Shown here: positions 13,801 through 24,100 of the stretch, piece after piece
How the letters are laid out: the number at the start of each line of letters is the position of its first letter
Numbering within the stretch: the stretch's first letter is position 1
Assembly: GCA_964019135.1 (NCBI GenBank)
Contig: OZ025258.1
Coordinates: 16,337,771-16,401,770 of the forward strand
DNA: 64,000 nucleotides
Source: Arenicola marina
Taxonomy: Eukaryota > Annelida > Polychaeta > Arenicolidae
Direction: 5' to 3'
Made by a program: the position numbers and the translations under genes
The notes under the pieces: model-generated
The model's input: the letters and a program-made list of their open reading frames with translations, nothing else
The model's database searches: none
What the model was told of the DNA's origin: nothing

Positions 13801-16800
13801 TACATATATAGAGTCATACAATATTACAAGATGAATACCAGTTTCAACCAAAGTGTACAAAAATAATGTCCTGCACAATTTGAAGAATAAAGTGCCCTCG
13901 ATCTGCACAAAAACCGTGTCCATGTTTTCGCGCTAACAGAATGCCAAAATGCAAGCTAGTTCTCACATCTGCAACTGCACAAAGCTGTGCAGGGCAAACC
14001 AAAACGATAGAACTTGCACCTGCTACAGCATTCTGTTTTGCAGCCACACTTTGTCAGCTGTTAGCAACTCTGTGCAATTGGTGGAAGCGTCGTCCAGAAC
14101 ATCTGCCACGTTCCACCTCGTTTCGTCCATCCCTAGTCATCAGGACTTCTTGTATCAATCTCGCACGCTGTTGCCTGGCCCCATATGCAGACTGCCTGGT
14201 AGGCGGGCCGCTTGGCGTGCTCAAAGAGGGCTGCTCGAGTTGGTGGAATGGCTTATAATTCGTAAGGTCTCTGCTTTCGCGCAAACATGTCAAGTCTTGC
14301 GTCATCAACTCCTGTAGCTGCACTGGATCTGTCATACAGTGTGATTACAAACTTCTCGAGAACCTTCAGGTCTTCGTCTTCCACCACTGGTGGATATTGA
14401 CTGAGTTTTCTGAAGACATCAGAAGCCTCATGGTATACATCCCAGGTTTGCCATGCGACTAGTCTTCTTCCCTTTTCCACGAAAGGCCGACACAACATCA
14501 CAACCAGTGAAGGCACGGAAGAAGAGAATGCCCTTGGCCTTCTCTGGTCCAACGGAGGGAGTGAGATCATGAATGGGAATCCACCGCAGGTTCTGTCCCT
14601 GACCAAACGCAATCCACAGCTTTTCCAGACTAATGTCCTGCAAGGCTGACAGGACACTGACTGCTATGACTAGAACATCTGTCATTTGTTTTGATCGTGA
14701 TAACTTTGTTACCCTCTGATGCAGCGTGTTTGGCATGCACAAAGATCCGCGATCTTCGTGGTTACAAGGACTCATGCCAGCCAGACTGACTGTTTGATTG
14801 CTCACATCAGTTTCTTCCTTGGTGACGATCACTGTGTTGAGAGTGCACATCTTAACAATTTTGTCAGCCAGGAAGATCTCGGTCTTGTTGTTGTCTCTCA
14901 AGAAGATTCGCCAGTTTGTGGGAAGTTTTCTTTTGTCTGTCACCTTGCGTCTGGCACCCACACCACGATTTGCTCTTGTCTCAGCCTTCAGACGGGATGA
15001 CCGGTAGAGATTAAACACAACATCTGTCCATTTGTACTTGGCAGAATATGCTTGTACTGTAGGGAACACGTCTAAGGTTGCATATTCTTCAGATTCAAAA
15101 TCATTTATTCGTCAAAGCGATAATATTTAATACATAAATGATCATAGATGAAAGATAAACATCACTTTAACACAGGAGACTCAGACTAAGGTTGAACACC
15201 GCTCTCGTCTGAGCCACCTGGAGTTGTTGTAACATAGACGAATGATATCACTGGAACTCAAACAGTGAGAAAAGCACGAGATTTTCTATTATATGTTACT
15301 TACAAATTGTGAGTTGTGAGAGGGCTGACGTTGGGGGCGGGCGGGCGCGGGGGAGCGGTCGCGGTGGAGGGGAGGGGCGAGGCGGAGGGGCTAGTTTTAT
15401 TTCTGACATGTATGGCAATTCAAAAGACTACAATGGTCAGAATAATTGCTTATGATATTATCTTTGATATACTTTGAGAATCCTATCAGGCTGTGCGTAT
15501 TGATCTTATCTAAAATTATTGCAGGTTCGGTATTTACAATTTCAATTAAGCAATGTCTAATGCATTTCTTCACATAATCATGGTAAACTCTACTTGTATG
15601 AGCATAATCCTTATATCTTGTATTATGTGAGTGTATTTCGTAGGCACGTGTTATGGGTATCTGTGAGAAGTACGTGGGGAGATTATTATTTTTTTATTTA
15701 TGATATAACTTTAATTTTTGTAAACGGTGAATATCTTCCAGTCTTAGTAGGTTTAGCTGTTTGAAAAGGGGCTCGCTGTGAGCCTTAAAATTGCTCAGCG
15801 ATATAATTCTTACTGCCCTTTTCTGTAGTTTATATATTCGTTCCCCACAGTAACCCCAAGCTAGTATGCCGTAGTTTATGTACGGGAGAATGATGGAATT
15901 GTATATAGTTAAAAGAGTGTATTTGGGCAGAGTATATTTGAGTCTATTCAATATTCCCAGGACCTTTGAGATTTAAATGCAGATCTTGTCAACATGACTA
16001 TGCCACTTCATATTCTTGGTAATTGTTAAACCCAGCATGTTGAATTCATCTACGCATTCAACTTTTACATCATTTATTACAATATCTGGCAACTGCAGTT
16101 TCTTGCCAGGCATATGGAAGACCATGAATTTACTCTTACTAGGATTTAATGACAGTCTACTGGCATTTAACCATTTGCTTATATTACTTAGTTCATCGTT
16201 TAATAAGGCACTGGAGGATGCTGATGTATCAGTTGTATCAGTACTGGGCTTAAGGTACCTATCAGAGTAGTGTCATCTGCATACAATATAAAATGAAAGA
16301 GGTCGCTGGCCGACGTGATATCATTCATGTAAATGATAAAAAGAAGTGGACCCAGTATTGAACCTTGGGGGACTCCTGTTGTTAAATGGGCTAACTCGGA
16401 GCCATAGTTATCAATTTCAACATATTGTTTACGATCGGTTAAATAATTCTTTAGCACTTCTAGAGCCATGTCACGTATGCCATAATGGCTCAATTTATAA
16501 ATCAATATTTTGTGATCTATTGTGTCAAAGGCTTTAGATAGGTCTAGGAAAATATTGAGCAGAGTTTTTCCATTATCCATATATTGCATAGTTCGATCAA
16601 TTAGTTCAAGATTAGCTAATTCTGTAGAATGTTTTAATCTAAATCCGTATTGACTATTATTGAAGAGATTATGTTGCTGGAAGTGTTTAAGAATTTGATT
16701 TGCTAATGCCTTTTCAAATACCTTGGATATTGCTGGTAATAATGATATTGGTCTATAGTTGTTGAATGAAGTTACGTCACCAGTTTTATAAACGGGAGTT

Positions 16801-18692
16801 ACTTTGGCTATCTTTAACTTATCAGGAAAAGTCCCAGTTGTGAGTGTTTGATTAATTATCAGTGATAAGGTTCGAGTTATTTCTGGCTTAATCACTTTGA
16901 GAAGTTTAACCGAGATGCTGTCATGACCACAGCTGGGTTTGGGTTTTCTCTTCAAACGTCCTTGAGGTTTGTGGTGGCAAGGAGTTCACCAAGGCTGAAC
17001 GGGATGACATCATCATCTGGTTCCACGTCTGGACGTGTAACATGAGCCTGAAGAATGACAGCAAGCTGGTACTTCTGAAATGTGTGGAGTTTTCCACTGT
17101 CACTTAATGCAGCGGGGTAAGATTGATTCTCATGTCGAAAGAACTCCCGAAGGTCACACTCTTTGGACTGGCAGGATATGAACAACTTGGAAAAGAGATG
17201 ATAGTCCTCTTTCAGAACCTTTTGCTTTGGATCGCCAGAAGCCTGTTCTTAAGGAAAGAAGTTCATCTTGTTCCTCTTCATTGGTACGTAGAAAGTGTAT
17301 TCCTCATCATTTTTTAAACCTTTCATAAAGCTGTGGAAGCGGACTCTGTCTTTCTCATAGTGTGTGGCAACCATTTCAGCAGCACTGAGATGGGCAATGG
17401 TTTTGGTGTCCAGCATAAGTAGGTCTCTTGTTTCTTCTTGGAACGAATTGCCCATATCCTTCATCGCCTTGTACAACCTGTCTACGTTCTCAAAGAATAC
17501 TCGTTAAGCCTGTTCTGTCTGCCTATGGTGCCTGCCACATTCCTTTCTGTAGCTACATCAAAATAATTAAAGTCGGACTACTGAGTCAACTTTAATGGCG
17601 AAAATCTTTTTTTACGCTTAAATTGGTGGCCATCTTGAAAAATGGCAGCTATTTTGATTTTAAGATCTGCAAATTCGGTTTGGGCGTGGTCTAAAACATA
17701 TAAATCGCCATTAAAATCCTTAAAGTCTGACTACTCAGTCAACTTTAACGGCGAAAAAATCCTATTTTTATACTGAAAATGGTGGCCATCTTGAAAAATA
17801 GCTGTCATTTTGAATTTTTAAGTGGCTAACAGGCTTTTTTTTAAAACTAGACCCAGGGGAACGTCCATGCCAAATTTGGTGCTTGTCTCACAAAGTGAAC
17901 GATTTTTTCACTTATCTGCTCCACTATGAGGCAACGGGCAAGTGTCTAACATGGTGGCAGCTGATCGCTGAATGGCGTCCGTGTTGAAATATTTGAATAT
18001 GCGTATGAACCTAATTAAAAATACATTTTTTCATTCCTGCCTGCAGTAAAGACATTACAAACCGAATCAGCCGATTCAACAGCTTCAAATCGGGGTTAAT
18101 TGGCATTTAGGCTGTCTTTTCGCTAGCCCCAACCTTGTGGCGTTGTTGCAGAGAACAACTTGTTGTCATGTTGTCAGGCGAGGAGGGAGGTACGACTGGA
18201 CGCCTGTTAAAACTGGCACGTAACAGGACTATCTTTTCGCGAGATTAGTGTCTTTTCGCGAAAAGACGCATCTTTTTTCGCTATAAAGTGAGACCCTGGT
18301 CTGGAGAAATATTGTTTATCTTAAAACAGGATAACACCGCAGTACAAACGTAAGTTTAGTATCATTAGGTCTAGTGTTGTTTTAATACGTCAGTGATTTT
18401 GAGAGTGATCGAGGCAAATTCGCATAAAATAAGGGCCGAAACGTGTCTACGGCATTTATGACAGACTTTTTTTTAAGTTTAGTTGAAACTAATTGTTTGG
18501 GCGATAATAGGGGATAGTCGTTGTACTTACCGTTCCCTCTAATTCTGCAATTTTTTGCAACGATACTTCATCTTCTTCTGATTCCGAAGAATCTGAGGAA
18601 CCCTCAGAGTCACTGTCGACGCCCATACTTTCCTCTACATTGTCTTCTTTTTCCATTGTTTCCATCAACTCACTTTCGTTTTTTGCGGCCAT
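1139..18692 (-). CDS. SART3: SART3, U4/U6 snRNP recycling factor (3' end not in view)
   Basis: Homologue of human SART3 / yeast Prp24, which re-anneals U4 and U6 snRNA and binds deubiquitinases through its HAT repeats. Eighteen GT-AG exons were read on the minus strand: 18692-18531, 11103-10977, 10802-10698, 10477-10293, 10054-9949, 9406-9282, 8816-8661, 7912-7774, 7345-7238, 6636-6571, 5952-5894, 5230-5121, 4848-4736, 3938-3862, 3354-3075, 2586-2379, 1816-1668, 1222-1139. Codon phases agree at every junction except exon 15 to 16. These total about 786 codons, against 963 residues in human. Start chosen at MAAKNESELM because the acidic Ser/Glu-rich N-terminus matches the family and the exon ends in a clean GTAAGT donor. 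RRM2 and the C-terminus are missing from the window or unresolved. Identification rests on many aligned stretches, for example WEAYREFENAI and ERAVRNCPW. Confidence 0.95.
1827..2087 (-). mobile_element. tRNA-derived SINE, family A
   Basis: Minus-strand copy of the commonest SINE of the window. The head reads like a tRNA, with an A box near 2060 (AGCTCAGTGGG) and a B box near 1995 (GGTTCGCGCCCC). A body with the phrase CCCATCTCC...GGGGACATGGCTCC follows, then a tail of AACC units. It lies in the SART3 intron between exons 16 and 17, and its tail stops about 10 bases before the exon 17 splice acceptor. Confidence 0.85.
2379..3354 (-). other. SART3: SART3 exons 15-16: basic and proline-rich linker
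   Basis: Exon 15 (3354-3075) encodes a Lys/Glu/Gln-rich stretch with repeated KKAEKKTEKKA-type charge, then an Ala/Pro-rich part. It corresponds to the nuclear-localisation and coiled-coil linker between the HAT repeats and RRMs of human SART3. Exon 16 (2586-2379) encodes a proline-rich segment with two tandem copies of KASVAPPPGYKG, ending in PPSKKIK. Exon 16 is open only if it starts in phase 0, but the best donor of exon 15 (GTACAC, after 3075) leaves one extra base. A small unseen exon or a different donor is likely. Sequence conservation is low here, so the assignment rests on position and on frame continuity into exon 17. Confidence 0.75.
4013..4206 (-). mobile_element. tRNA-derived SINE, family B
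   Basis: A second SINE family. On the minus strand the head is TGTAGTGGTTAGCGCACTAG followed by a B box GGGTTCGAATCCGGGC. A body containing GGATGGATGAAACATGCCC and ending in TTTAGCC and TGGGC-type words follows. It lies in the SART3 intron between exons 13 and 14 and is followed by poly-C tracts at about 4206-4217 and 4285-4295. Confidence 0.8.
5392..5811. repeat. 23-bp minisatellite in a SART3 intron
   Basis: About 18 head-to-tail units of roughly 23 bp, each starting GATTCTTGCATGTAA or GATTCATGCATGTAA and followed by a variable linker such as TGACACAC. Units alternate between the CTT and CAT forms, suggesting a higher-order 46-bp dimer. The array fills most of the intron between exons 11 and 12. 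The open frame across it on the minus strand is a by-product of the repeat. Confidence 0.95.
6196..6325 (-). mobile_element. SINE related to family B, diverged
   Basis: On the minus strand there is a tRNA-like head (GGTGTAGTGGTTGTCACACTAG-like order) and B box GCGAGTTCGAATC, then a poly-G run, then a short body ending near TTTAGCCC. It resembles the family B copies at 4.0 and 51.1 kb but is shorter. Confidence 0.65.
8847..9000 (-). mobile_element. SINE family B, 5'-truncated, beside a family A copy
   Basis: Contains the family B body (CATTCTTCCTTCATCG on the minus strand) and a decayed B box (TTAAAATCCGGGCC). The A-box part is mostly lost. It directly abuts a family A SINE that begins at about 9001 in the same orientation, suggesting that one inserted into the other. 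Confidence 0.7.
9001..9255 (-). mobile_element. tRNA-derived SINE, family A
   Basis: Near full-length minus-strand copy. The head GGCCGGCCCGGTAGCTCAG starts at about 9255, the B box is near 9180, the diagnostic CCCCGGGGACATGGCTCC-type body follows, and the tail ends near 9001. It starts only about 25 bases after the donor of SART3 exon 6. Confidence 0.85.
9535..9764. repeat. 115-bp tandem duplication
   Basis: Two adjacent copies, 9535-9649 and 9650-9764, that look identical by eye; each begins CGTTACCTTGCCTTCGAGCC. They lie inside the SART3 intron between exons 5 and 6 and contain no exon. The near identity implies a recent duplication or ongoing copy-number change. Confidence 0.9.
12389..13260 (+). 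repeat. Left inverted arm of the SART3-intron transposon, with three subrepeats
   Basis: The outer part carries CGCGAAAAGAC motifs. From about 12804 three diverged direct repeats of roughly 150 bp follow, each containing AAGATGGCCGCCA, a cgccAttaaagttgactgag-type phrase and GATTTATATGTTTTAGACCA. The same units occur in opposite orientation in the right arm. Confidence 0.85.
13509..13742 (-). mobile_element. LINE fragment, RT C-terminal tail
   Basis: A 77-codon open stretch ending in QIHGYGTRGSKLYHTPKART, KYRGSIVYNEW and SIEVYKRELRSKI. This pattern (HxYxTR ... RYRGxxxWN ... FKxxLK) is typical of the C-terminal end of LINE reverse transcriptases. It is a fragment distinct from the LINE at 15.1-16.9 kb. 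A run of 19 A on the plus strand lies nearby at about 13449-13467. Confidence 0.6.
13966..17513 (-). pseudogene. Transposon protein, nuclease-like core plus Cys-rich C-terminus, broken
   Basis: Read right to left, pieces at 17513-16952, 15069-14428 and 14560-13966 belong to one family that I know as widespread uncharacterised invertebrate proteins. Visible parts are a helical stretch (AAEMVATHYEKDRVRFHSF), a core with TDVLVIAVSVL, LWIAFGQGQNLRWIPIHDL and AFTGCDVVSAFRGKGK, then WQTWDVYHEASDVF. A Cys-rich end CGCKTECCSRCKF...CTALCSC resembles a tesmin/TSO1-type CXC motif. The core resembles PIN/FEN1-like nuclease folds (acidic TDV and GCD motifs); that is my inference. The gene is broken by a LINE insertion, at least one frameshift near 14.45-14.6 kb and several in-frame stops near 14.0-14.26 kb. 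Confidence 0.75.
15084..16948 (-). mobile_element. Non-LTR retrotransposon (LINE), 5'-truncated
   Basis: 16948-16200 encodes a reverse transcriptase: YKTGDVTSFNNYRPISLLP, FLDLSKAFDTIDH, GVPQGSILGPLLFIIYMND and the catalytic FILYADDTTL. It continues after a frame break as 15951-15413 with SIILPYINYGILAWG, RAVRIISL and a C-terminal EIHSHNTR-like stretch, with one in-frame stop near 15694. The apurinic endonuclease part is absent, so it is 5'-truncated. It lies in the transposon gene. Related words at both edges (about 16949-16964 and 15070-15083, ACCT..A..GACGT on the minus strand) look like a worn target-site duplication. Best placed near the CR1/L2/jockey-type LINEs. Confidence 0.88.
17565..18301 (-). 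repeat. Right inverted arm of the SART3-intron transposon
   Basis: Inverted counterpart of the left arm. Two subrepeats with GTCGGACTACTGAGTCAACT and TTGGTGGCCATCTTGAAAAA lie at 17565-17830. They are followed by unique sequence and then the terminal TTTTCGCGAAAAGACGC block up to 18301. Confidence 0.85.
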
Positions 18693-19120
18693 AATGCGTT
18701 TTTACGGGATATCGAGATTTTTATTTGAACTTGGCCGCCTATTTGCAGAAGCAGCTTTAGGAAAATGTTGGTTCTAACGTCATACTTCTGGCGTGCGCAC
18801 GAAGCACTGGCATGGTTAGCCCCAGCAGACTATAATCCAATCCATCCCCCCCTTTCAGGTTGTTACAGATCGAAGCATTGTAAACGTTCATGAATATACG
18901 TTTAGTAGTTCTATAGATGTACCGTTGTCCGATCCGATATGGGTCCAGTTGCGGAACTGTTGGCGGTAGCCACAGTGGCTCGCTTGCAGGACTAGTATAT
19001 ATAGAAGAATTTGGCGGTCGATTGATATTTTAAGTTCCCGCCTGGGCTTCTCCCTTGAATTGTCTGTCATGTTGTTGAGGCCGAGGTCACACCAACGAAT
19101 CATATGGACTCTCACCTCTC
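18693..19120. other. SART3 5' flank / probable promoter
   Basis: About 430 bases between the SART3 start and the palindromic element to the right. No TATA box or CpG cluster stands out. A ~70 bp stretch near 18935-19000 (containing GGCGGTAGCCACAG) recurs in diverged form at 47.2 kb, so part of it is repeat-derived. Confidence 0.4.
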
Positions 19121-19124
19121 TTAA

Positions 19125-20310
19125 AGCGGGTGTCCAACATAATTTAATCGCGATCTGCACCGAAAGTTTACATCTTAAAATTAAATTTGCGAGTGTTAAC
19201 GCTTCGTTTCGGCCGACTGGTAAGGAGAAAAAAATTAAGGCAACCCGCCCCCAGCAATGTCAAGCAGCGCGCCATTTTGCCGTGAGCAGTGACGCCTATT
19301 GTGACTATTCATATAGCGCCGCCTTACGTTATAACTCGCGGAGAGAGAGATCAGGGCCGCGATTTACAGATGATCAGCGGCAGTCCCAAGCTGCGCAGTA
19401 GCGCAAGATCTTAGTCTTTCATGGGAAAGTACCGTCCAAACACATTGACATACGTCTTGCGACGATTGACCCCGCAAAAATACCATGATTGGAGTTAGAA
19501 TCGCAGCTATTTATATCAGCGATTATCACGCGCTCTTGTTTTGCTCACACAATAGGCGCAACTTCCGGTTTGAATAAATTAGAGTATCGCCTCCTGATTG
19601 GTCAATCACAGACACGCCTCCAAAAAGTGCTGCCGCCTGGGAAGGCGGCGAAATTGTGCCTGACGGTCACTTCTTAATTTTATTGTGAGCTACAGATAGA
19701 ACAAACAATTCTGTAATTTGGAGGATAGACAATAGGGTATGAATGATATGAATCGGTAAAGCAGCGTTAGAGGCCAGGCTGGCGGTTCCCTTTAAAGGAA
19801 ATCGCCAGCCTGGCCTCTAACGCGGCTTTACCGATTCATATAATACCCAAGCCTCTATATCCTCCAAATTACAGAATTCTCCATTCTGTCTGTAGCTCAC
19901 AATAAAATTATACTATCGTTGCAACAGATCAATTTATTAATACGTTTGGATGCTATTTTTCCATGAATACTAAGCTATAGATTATGGTCTACTGCGCGGC
20001 TTGGAACTGCCGCAATTCATCCGTAGATAGCGGCCCTGATCTCCCGTTACACGCGTTTCCCCTGAAGAGTTCCCTCCGCGACTTCCAGTTCTAACGTAAG
20101 CAGGTAAGGCAGCCCACATGAAGGGTCACAATATACGTCACTTGCTCCGGCAAAATGGCGCGCTGCTCGACATTGATGGGGACGGGTTGGCTTAATTTTG
20201 TTGTCCTTACCAGTCGGCCAAAACGAAGCGTTAACACTTGCCAAATTAACTTTTAAAAAAGATGAGAAATTTCGGTGCAGATCGCGATTAGCTTAGGTTG
20301 GAAACCCCCT
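19125..20310. mobile_element. Long palindromic DNA element with TTAA flanks
   Basis: The termini are AGCGGGTGTCCAAC on the left and its inverted, slightly diverged form on the right. They are bounded by TTAA at 19121-19124 and 20311-20314, as expected for a TTAA-targeting superfamily (piggyBac or Kolobok). Most of the element folds back on itself. The arms share the phrases CGCGATCTGCACCGAAA, TTAACGCTTCG and GCAAAATGGCGCGC. The innermost stem centres on TTTAAA at 19791-19796, inside GGCCAGGCTGGCGG and its complement. The left arm is longer by about 150 bp. No open gene is present, so it is non-autonomous. Confidence 0.85.
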
Positions 20311-20559
20311 TTAAACAAATCTGGGATCTGCCCATAGACAAACCCCAAGATGCCCTTTGCGGTTTCTGTGAGTATCTCTGTCGGACGCGCTACAAGAATC
20401 AAATGGAATATAATGGCAGAATATATCTGAGGAAAATATTATATTATATTTGATTAATATGGTTAACCAATAAATAAATATCCCTGATACCCCCGATGAT
20501 GATCATTCGTCCACTCATCGACCATATAAACCTCTGTAATCATACCGCGACAAGGTGGA

Positions 20560-20830
20560 GAGGAGTCTCGATCCCTACTCTTTCGAAAGACAAACATGAA
20601 ATTTGCACAAGAACCACGCGAACATTGCATGGCCTAGCAGCGTACTAGCCTTACATACTAGGCCACAGGGTGACCCGTGAAATATTGCTTTTCCGTCCAG
20701 AACCCCAAAACCCCAAAATTCTGCCCGGAAGCCTAACTTTATAATAATCACATCCCAACTGTAAATGATACCCTTCTGCGGCCTAACGAGTGCCGCAAGC
20801 ATTCCCCAAGATACATTCTGTTGCGGTGGC
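20560..20830 (-). mobile_element. Possible tRNA-derived SINE, family C
   Basis: On the minus strand there is an A-box-like GTGGCCTAGTATGTAAGG near 20665 and a B-box-like GGGATCGAGACTCC near 20570, separated by more than a normal tRNA distance. This suggests a decayed or expanded SINE head. Only one convincing copy is present. Confidence 0.35.
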
Positions 20831-20891
20831 CCTCAAAGGTGATCATAAGTCGGAAAGATATTATAAATGACCTATTGTGCATGGCAGGCGT

Positions 20892-20897
20892 TTTATT
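20892..20897 (-). terminator. Candidate poly(A) signal of the zinc-finger gene
   Basis: AATAAA on the minus strand about 290 bases after the zinc-finger stop codon. It is the nearest match in a sensible position; transcript data would be needed to confirm use. Confidence 0.4.
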
Positions 20898-21184
20898 AAT
20901 TCAGAGAGATGTCAAGGCGGTACGTACAACCGATATGTATATGAATATAAAGTCTGACATATATATGCTTAAGTAAATACTACCTTTCATATCTTGCTAC
21001 TCCATATATAAACCAATATAATTAATAATAATATAATGATACATTGGGAAAATACCAATATGAATTCTTTAAAAAGGCACTCCGTTAAAACATTATGTAA
21101 ACATATTACTATCAATCTACATTCAAAAGTTGTTGTAGTTGACCCTACAGGTTTCCAGCAGGTTTCCAGGGGGTCTGACTGCTT

Positions 21185-24100
21185 TTAAACAGTGTCGGAT
21201 GGGCTGTTGGGCACTGCGATGTGGGGAAGTGCGGTGTGGGATAGTGTAGTCTGAGGCAGAGCAAGGCTAAGCGCTGTGTTATTGGGCTCTATGGTACGGT
21301 GCAGTGTAGTGTGGGATAGTACACTATTGTGCAGTGTAGTGTGGGGCATCGTATTGCTGGTATCTGTGCCATGGGGTAGCGTCTCGCTGGTCTCTATGCT
21401 AGGAGGCAGCGTCTTGCTCCTCTCTGTGGTGTGGGTAAGCGCCTTTCTAGGTTTTGTGCTGAGAGATTTAGTAACGAACTGTCCAGATATGTCCAGATGC
21501 GTTCTATTCGGCAGACTTGTTGGGGTTTGGAACACTGGGCTTTGAGCCTCTATATTGTGGAGTCGCTGCGGACCGGATATGCTAGATGAGTAGATTTGGT
21601 AATCCCCTTGAGGCTCCGTCAATGACGTCATCGCGTACTGCGCTGCGGCAGGTGCTTGAAGAAAACAGGGCACCGATGTCCCCCCCGTGCTTGACACGGT
21701 TACCATGGCAGCCGTGCGCGCGGTGGCTGGCGGGATAGGCCGAGGCAGCCTCAAATGTTGCTGCAGCGTATTGAAAGCGGTGGAAGCCATACTGGACTGC
21801 TCCTGAATTGCGCCGTAGAGACCCGATGTAGGCCGCAAATTCTCAGCCATTGTCGATTCCAGCCTCTGCAATGGCAGTTGCTGCTGATGCTGATGCTGCG
21901 GATGATGCTGCTGCAGCTGCTGATGATGATAATGATGATGAAGATAATGATGCTGCTGTGGATCAGGATGATGCTGCAATAATGCAATAACACTACTATG
22001 GCCATTACTGTCCACGGCATGTCCCTCATTCGACGGGAGGCTCACCACCCCTGAAGCCCGTCCATGGTCCTCACCAGCCCGGGGCCCGGAGACCGCCGCC
22101 GCGTCGACAGCCAAATCGCACTGGCTTTCGGCGATACCCTTGACCTGCAACTCATCAGCATCGTCACCATCCGACCTGAAGACTCCTGCCATCCCACTTC
22201 CGGTCTTCCGGCTGCCATTGGGAGGACCGCGGCGACGTCCTACTCCACCCTTTGGCTTCTTCGTCGACTTCTGTCCGGGGTCATCCGCAGTACTCCCTGC
22301 CGCCTTGGACAGTGGGCACCCCTTATTCCTGTGGTTATAGAAGTTGCCGTTGTACCTCGTTGTGTAGCCACACTCACAGGTCAAGGAAATCTGCAAATGA
22401 ACACAGACAACACGTTAATATCATATAAACCTATATTGAGGAAATGTAACGATGGTAATGAGAGAATACCATACATGAAATATTATGTAATATACATACA
22501 ATTACAAATAAAACAGCAAGCGTAATATACATGTAATATATAAACAAATGATGTTTGTAGCTTGATACATTGAGATGACAAGGTCTTCAACTAATAACTA
22601 GTGTTCTTTAGTAACGTCACTAACGTAAATTGGTGCGCAAAAATCACTAAATGCCTGTTGCAACTAAAGATATAAAATAAAGATAAAGACAAATAAAGAC
22701 AAAGACAAATAAAGACATCGATTATGGCTTGTGTTACCGACAGATCTATGTGTTTTCGTAAGAGGGTCTTCAATACCGGAACTTTATCGACCACTCAGCC
22801 TTTATGTTTATCACTAGTTAATTGACTAATTAACTAAGTAATGAAGAATTACAGGAGTAAACAGACAATGATTGAAACCCTAATGGACCATTGATTCTTA
22901 CTTTCAAATATAGTGTAATTGGGGAGAAATACCCAACGAGTGAGACTCCCTAGCGTAGAACCTTATTACATGCATGAATACCTTGAGATGTTTCGCCTTC
23001 GTATGTGCCTTTACCAGAGCCAGTCGCTTGTTGGTATAGTCGCATAGGCGGCATTTGTGTAAGTTGTCCGTGTGGCAGTCTGCCTTATGTCGCCTGCATA
23101 ACTCTGTGGGGACAACCACAACCAGGAGCTCTCATACAGGGGTCACATCATGCGAGCACGACTCGACTCAGATATATGTGGTACGTGCAATCGGAAATAG
23201 GCTTATTTTTTCTTGTATGAAGCACAGTAAATCTTCGGTACCCAGCAAAGCTACCGGACAATGATACGATAATATACTTGGCTTAGCTTTGAGCTTTATT
23301 ATACACATGTATATCTTGTCAATTGAGATGAAGTATTTTACATTCCGTGACACGTTCAGCAGATTTCTCACAACAGGACATGTAAGAAATGCAGAACACG
23401 AATTTGTGTTTACGAACTTGGTTATACCTTGATTCTTGCACACTTTGCCGCATACTTCGCAGACAACCGGGCTGTCATGCATGGTTCCAAAATGGCGATT
23501 CAGAATCTTTCTCGAGGGAGTCTTGTAGTCGCATTTCTCACAATTAAGTAAACTTGCTCCATCCGGCAATGCGCCATGCTCCTGTATAAAAAATAACATG
23601 TTAAGAGTTTTTGATAAAAGCACAGAGATTTTATTGACCAGATATAATTCTTTAGCAGTTCGTCCTTTTCATTATCGGTCCCCTATATATTAACAGTTTT
23701 ACCCAGCCGTATTTATTAGTGAAACGGGTTACATAGAAATCTTGCAAACTAAGTTTATATTATTCCCTATGAGGCGACATCGTATGCACCGAATTCTGGG
23801 TAATATTTTGCTCTTTACGTATCATTGAGATGGCGTCAAAAAATGATCAGCAATTATTTAGAGAACTAGCTTCTATATTGAGGATGCAATTTAAGCTCAT
23901 TAATTTAAATATTCTGTACCAATCTCTGAAACAAGGCATTTTATCACAGCAGAGACATTTAAGATAACATCATAAGACTTTCCAAAAATCTTTGCGCCAG
24001 TCATGTTTTTTTTTCTCAAAGACAATGGCCATTTGCGAAGTTATTAAAAACATCGTGCTTGCATGAGTTTAATTCGCCATACTGTCGGATGAGAGGATGA

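Larger units (their letters stand above)
12389..18301 (-). mobile_element. TIR DNA transposon with nested LINEs, in SART3 intron 1
   Basis: The ends are inverted copies built around GGTCTCACTTT and a motif TTTTCGCGAAAAGAC repeated just inside each end. The 8-base word TGGAGAAA occurs at 12381-12388 and again at 18302-18309, a plausible target-site duplication. Inner arms carry inverted 145-150 bp subrepeats, three on the left and two on the right. The element's own decayed gene runs right to left between the arms. One LINE (15084-16948) sits inside that gene and a second LINE fragment lies near the left arm. The left terminus is a few bases shorter than the right, so exact ends are uncertain. 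I do not recognise the superfamily. Confidence 0.8.

Noticed and set aside
21751..22029. Overlapping open frames rich in Ile or Met on both strands
   Set aside because: Shadows of the CAG/CAT-rich His/Gln tract of the zinc-finger exon.
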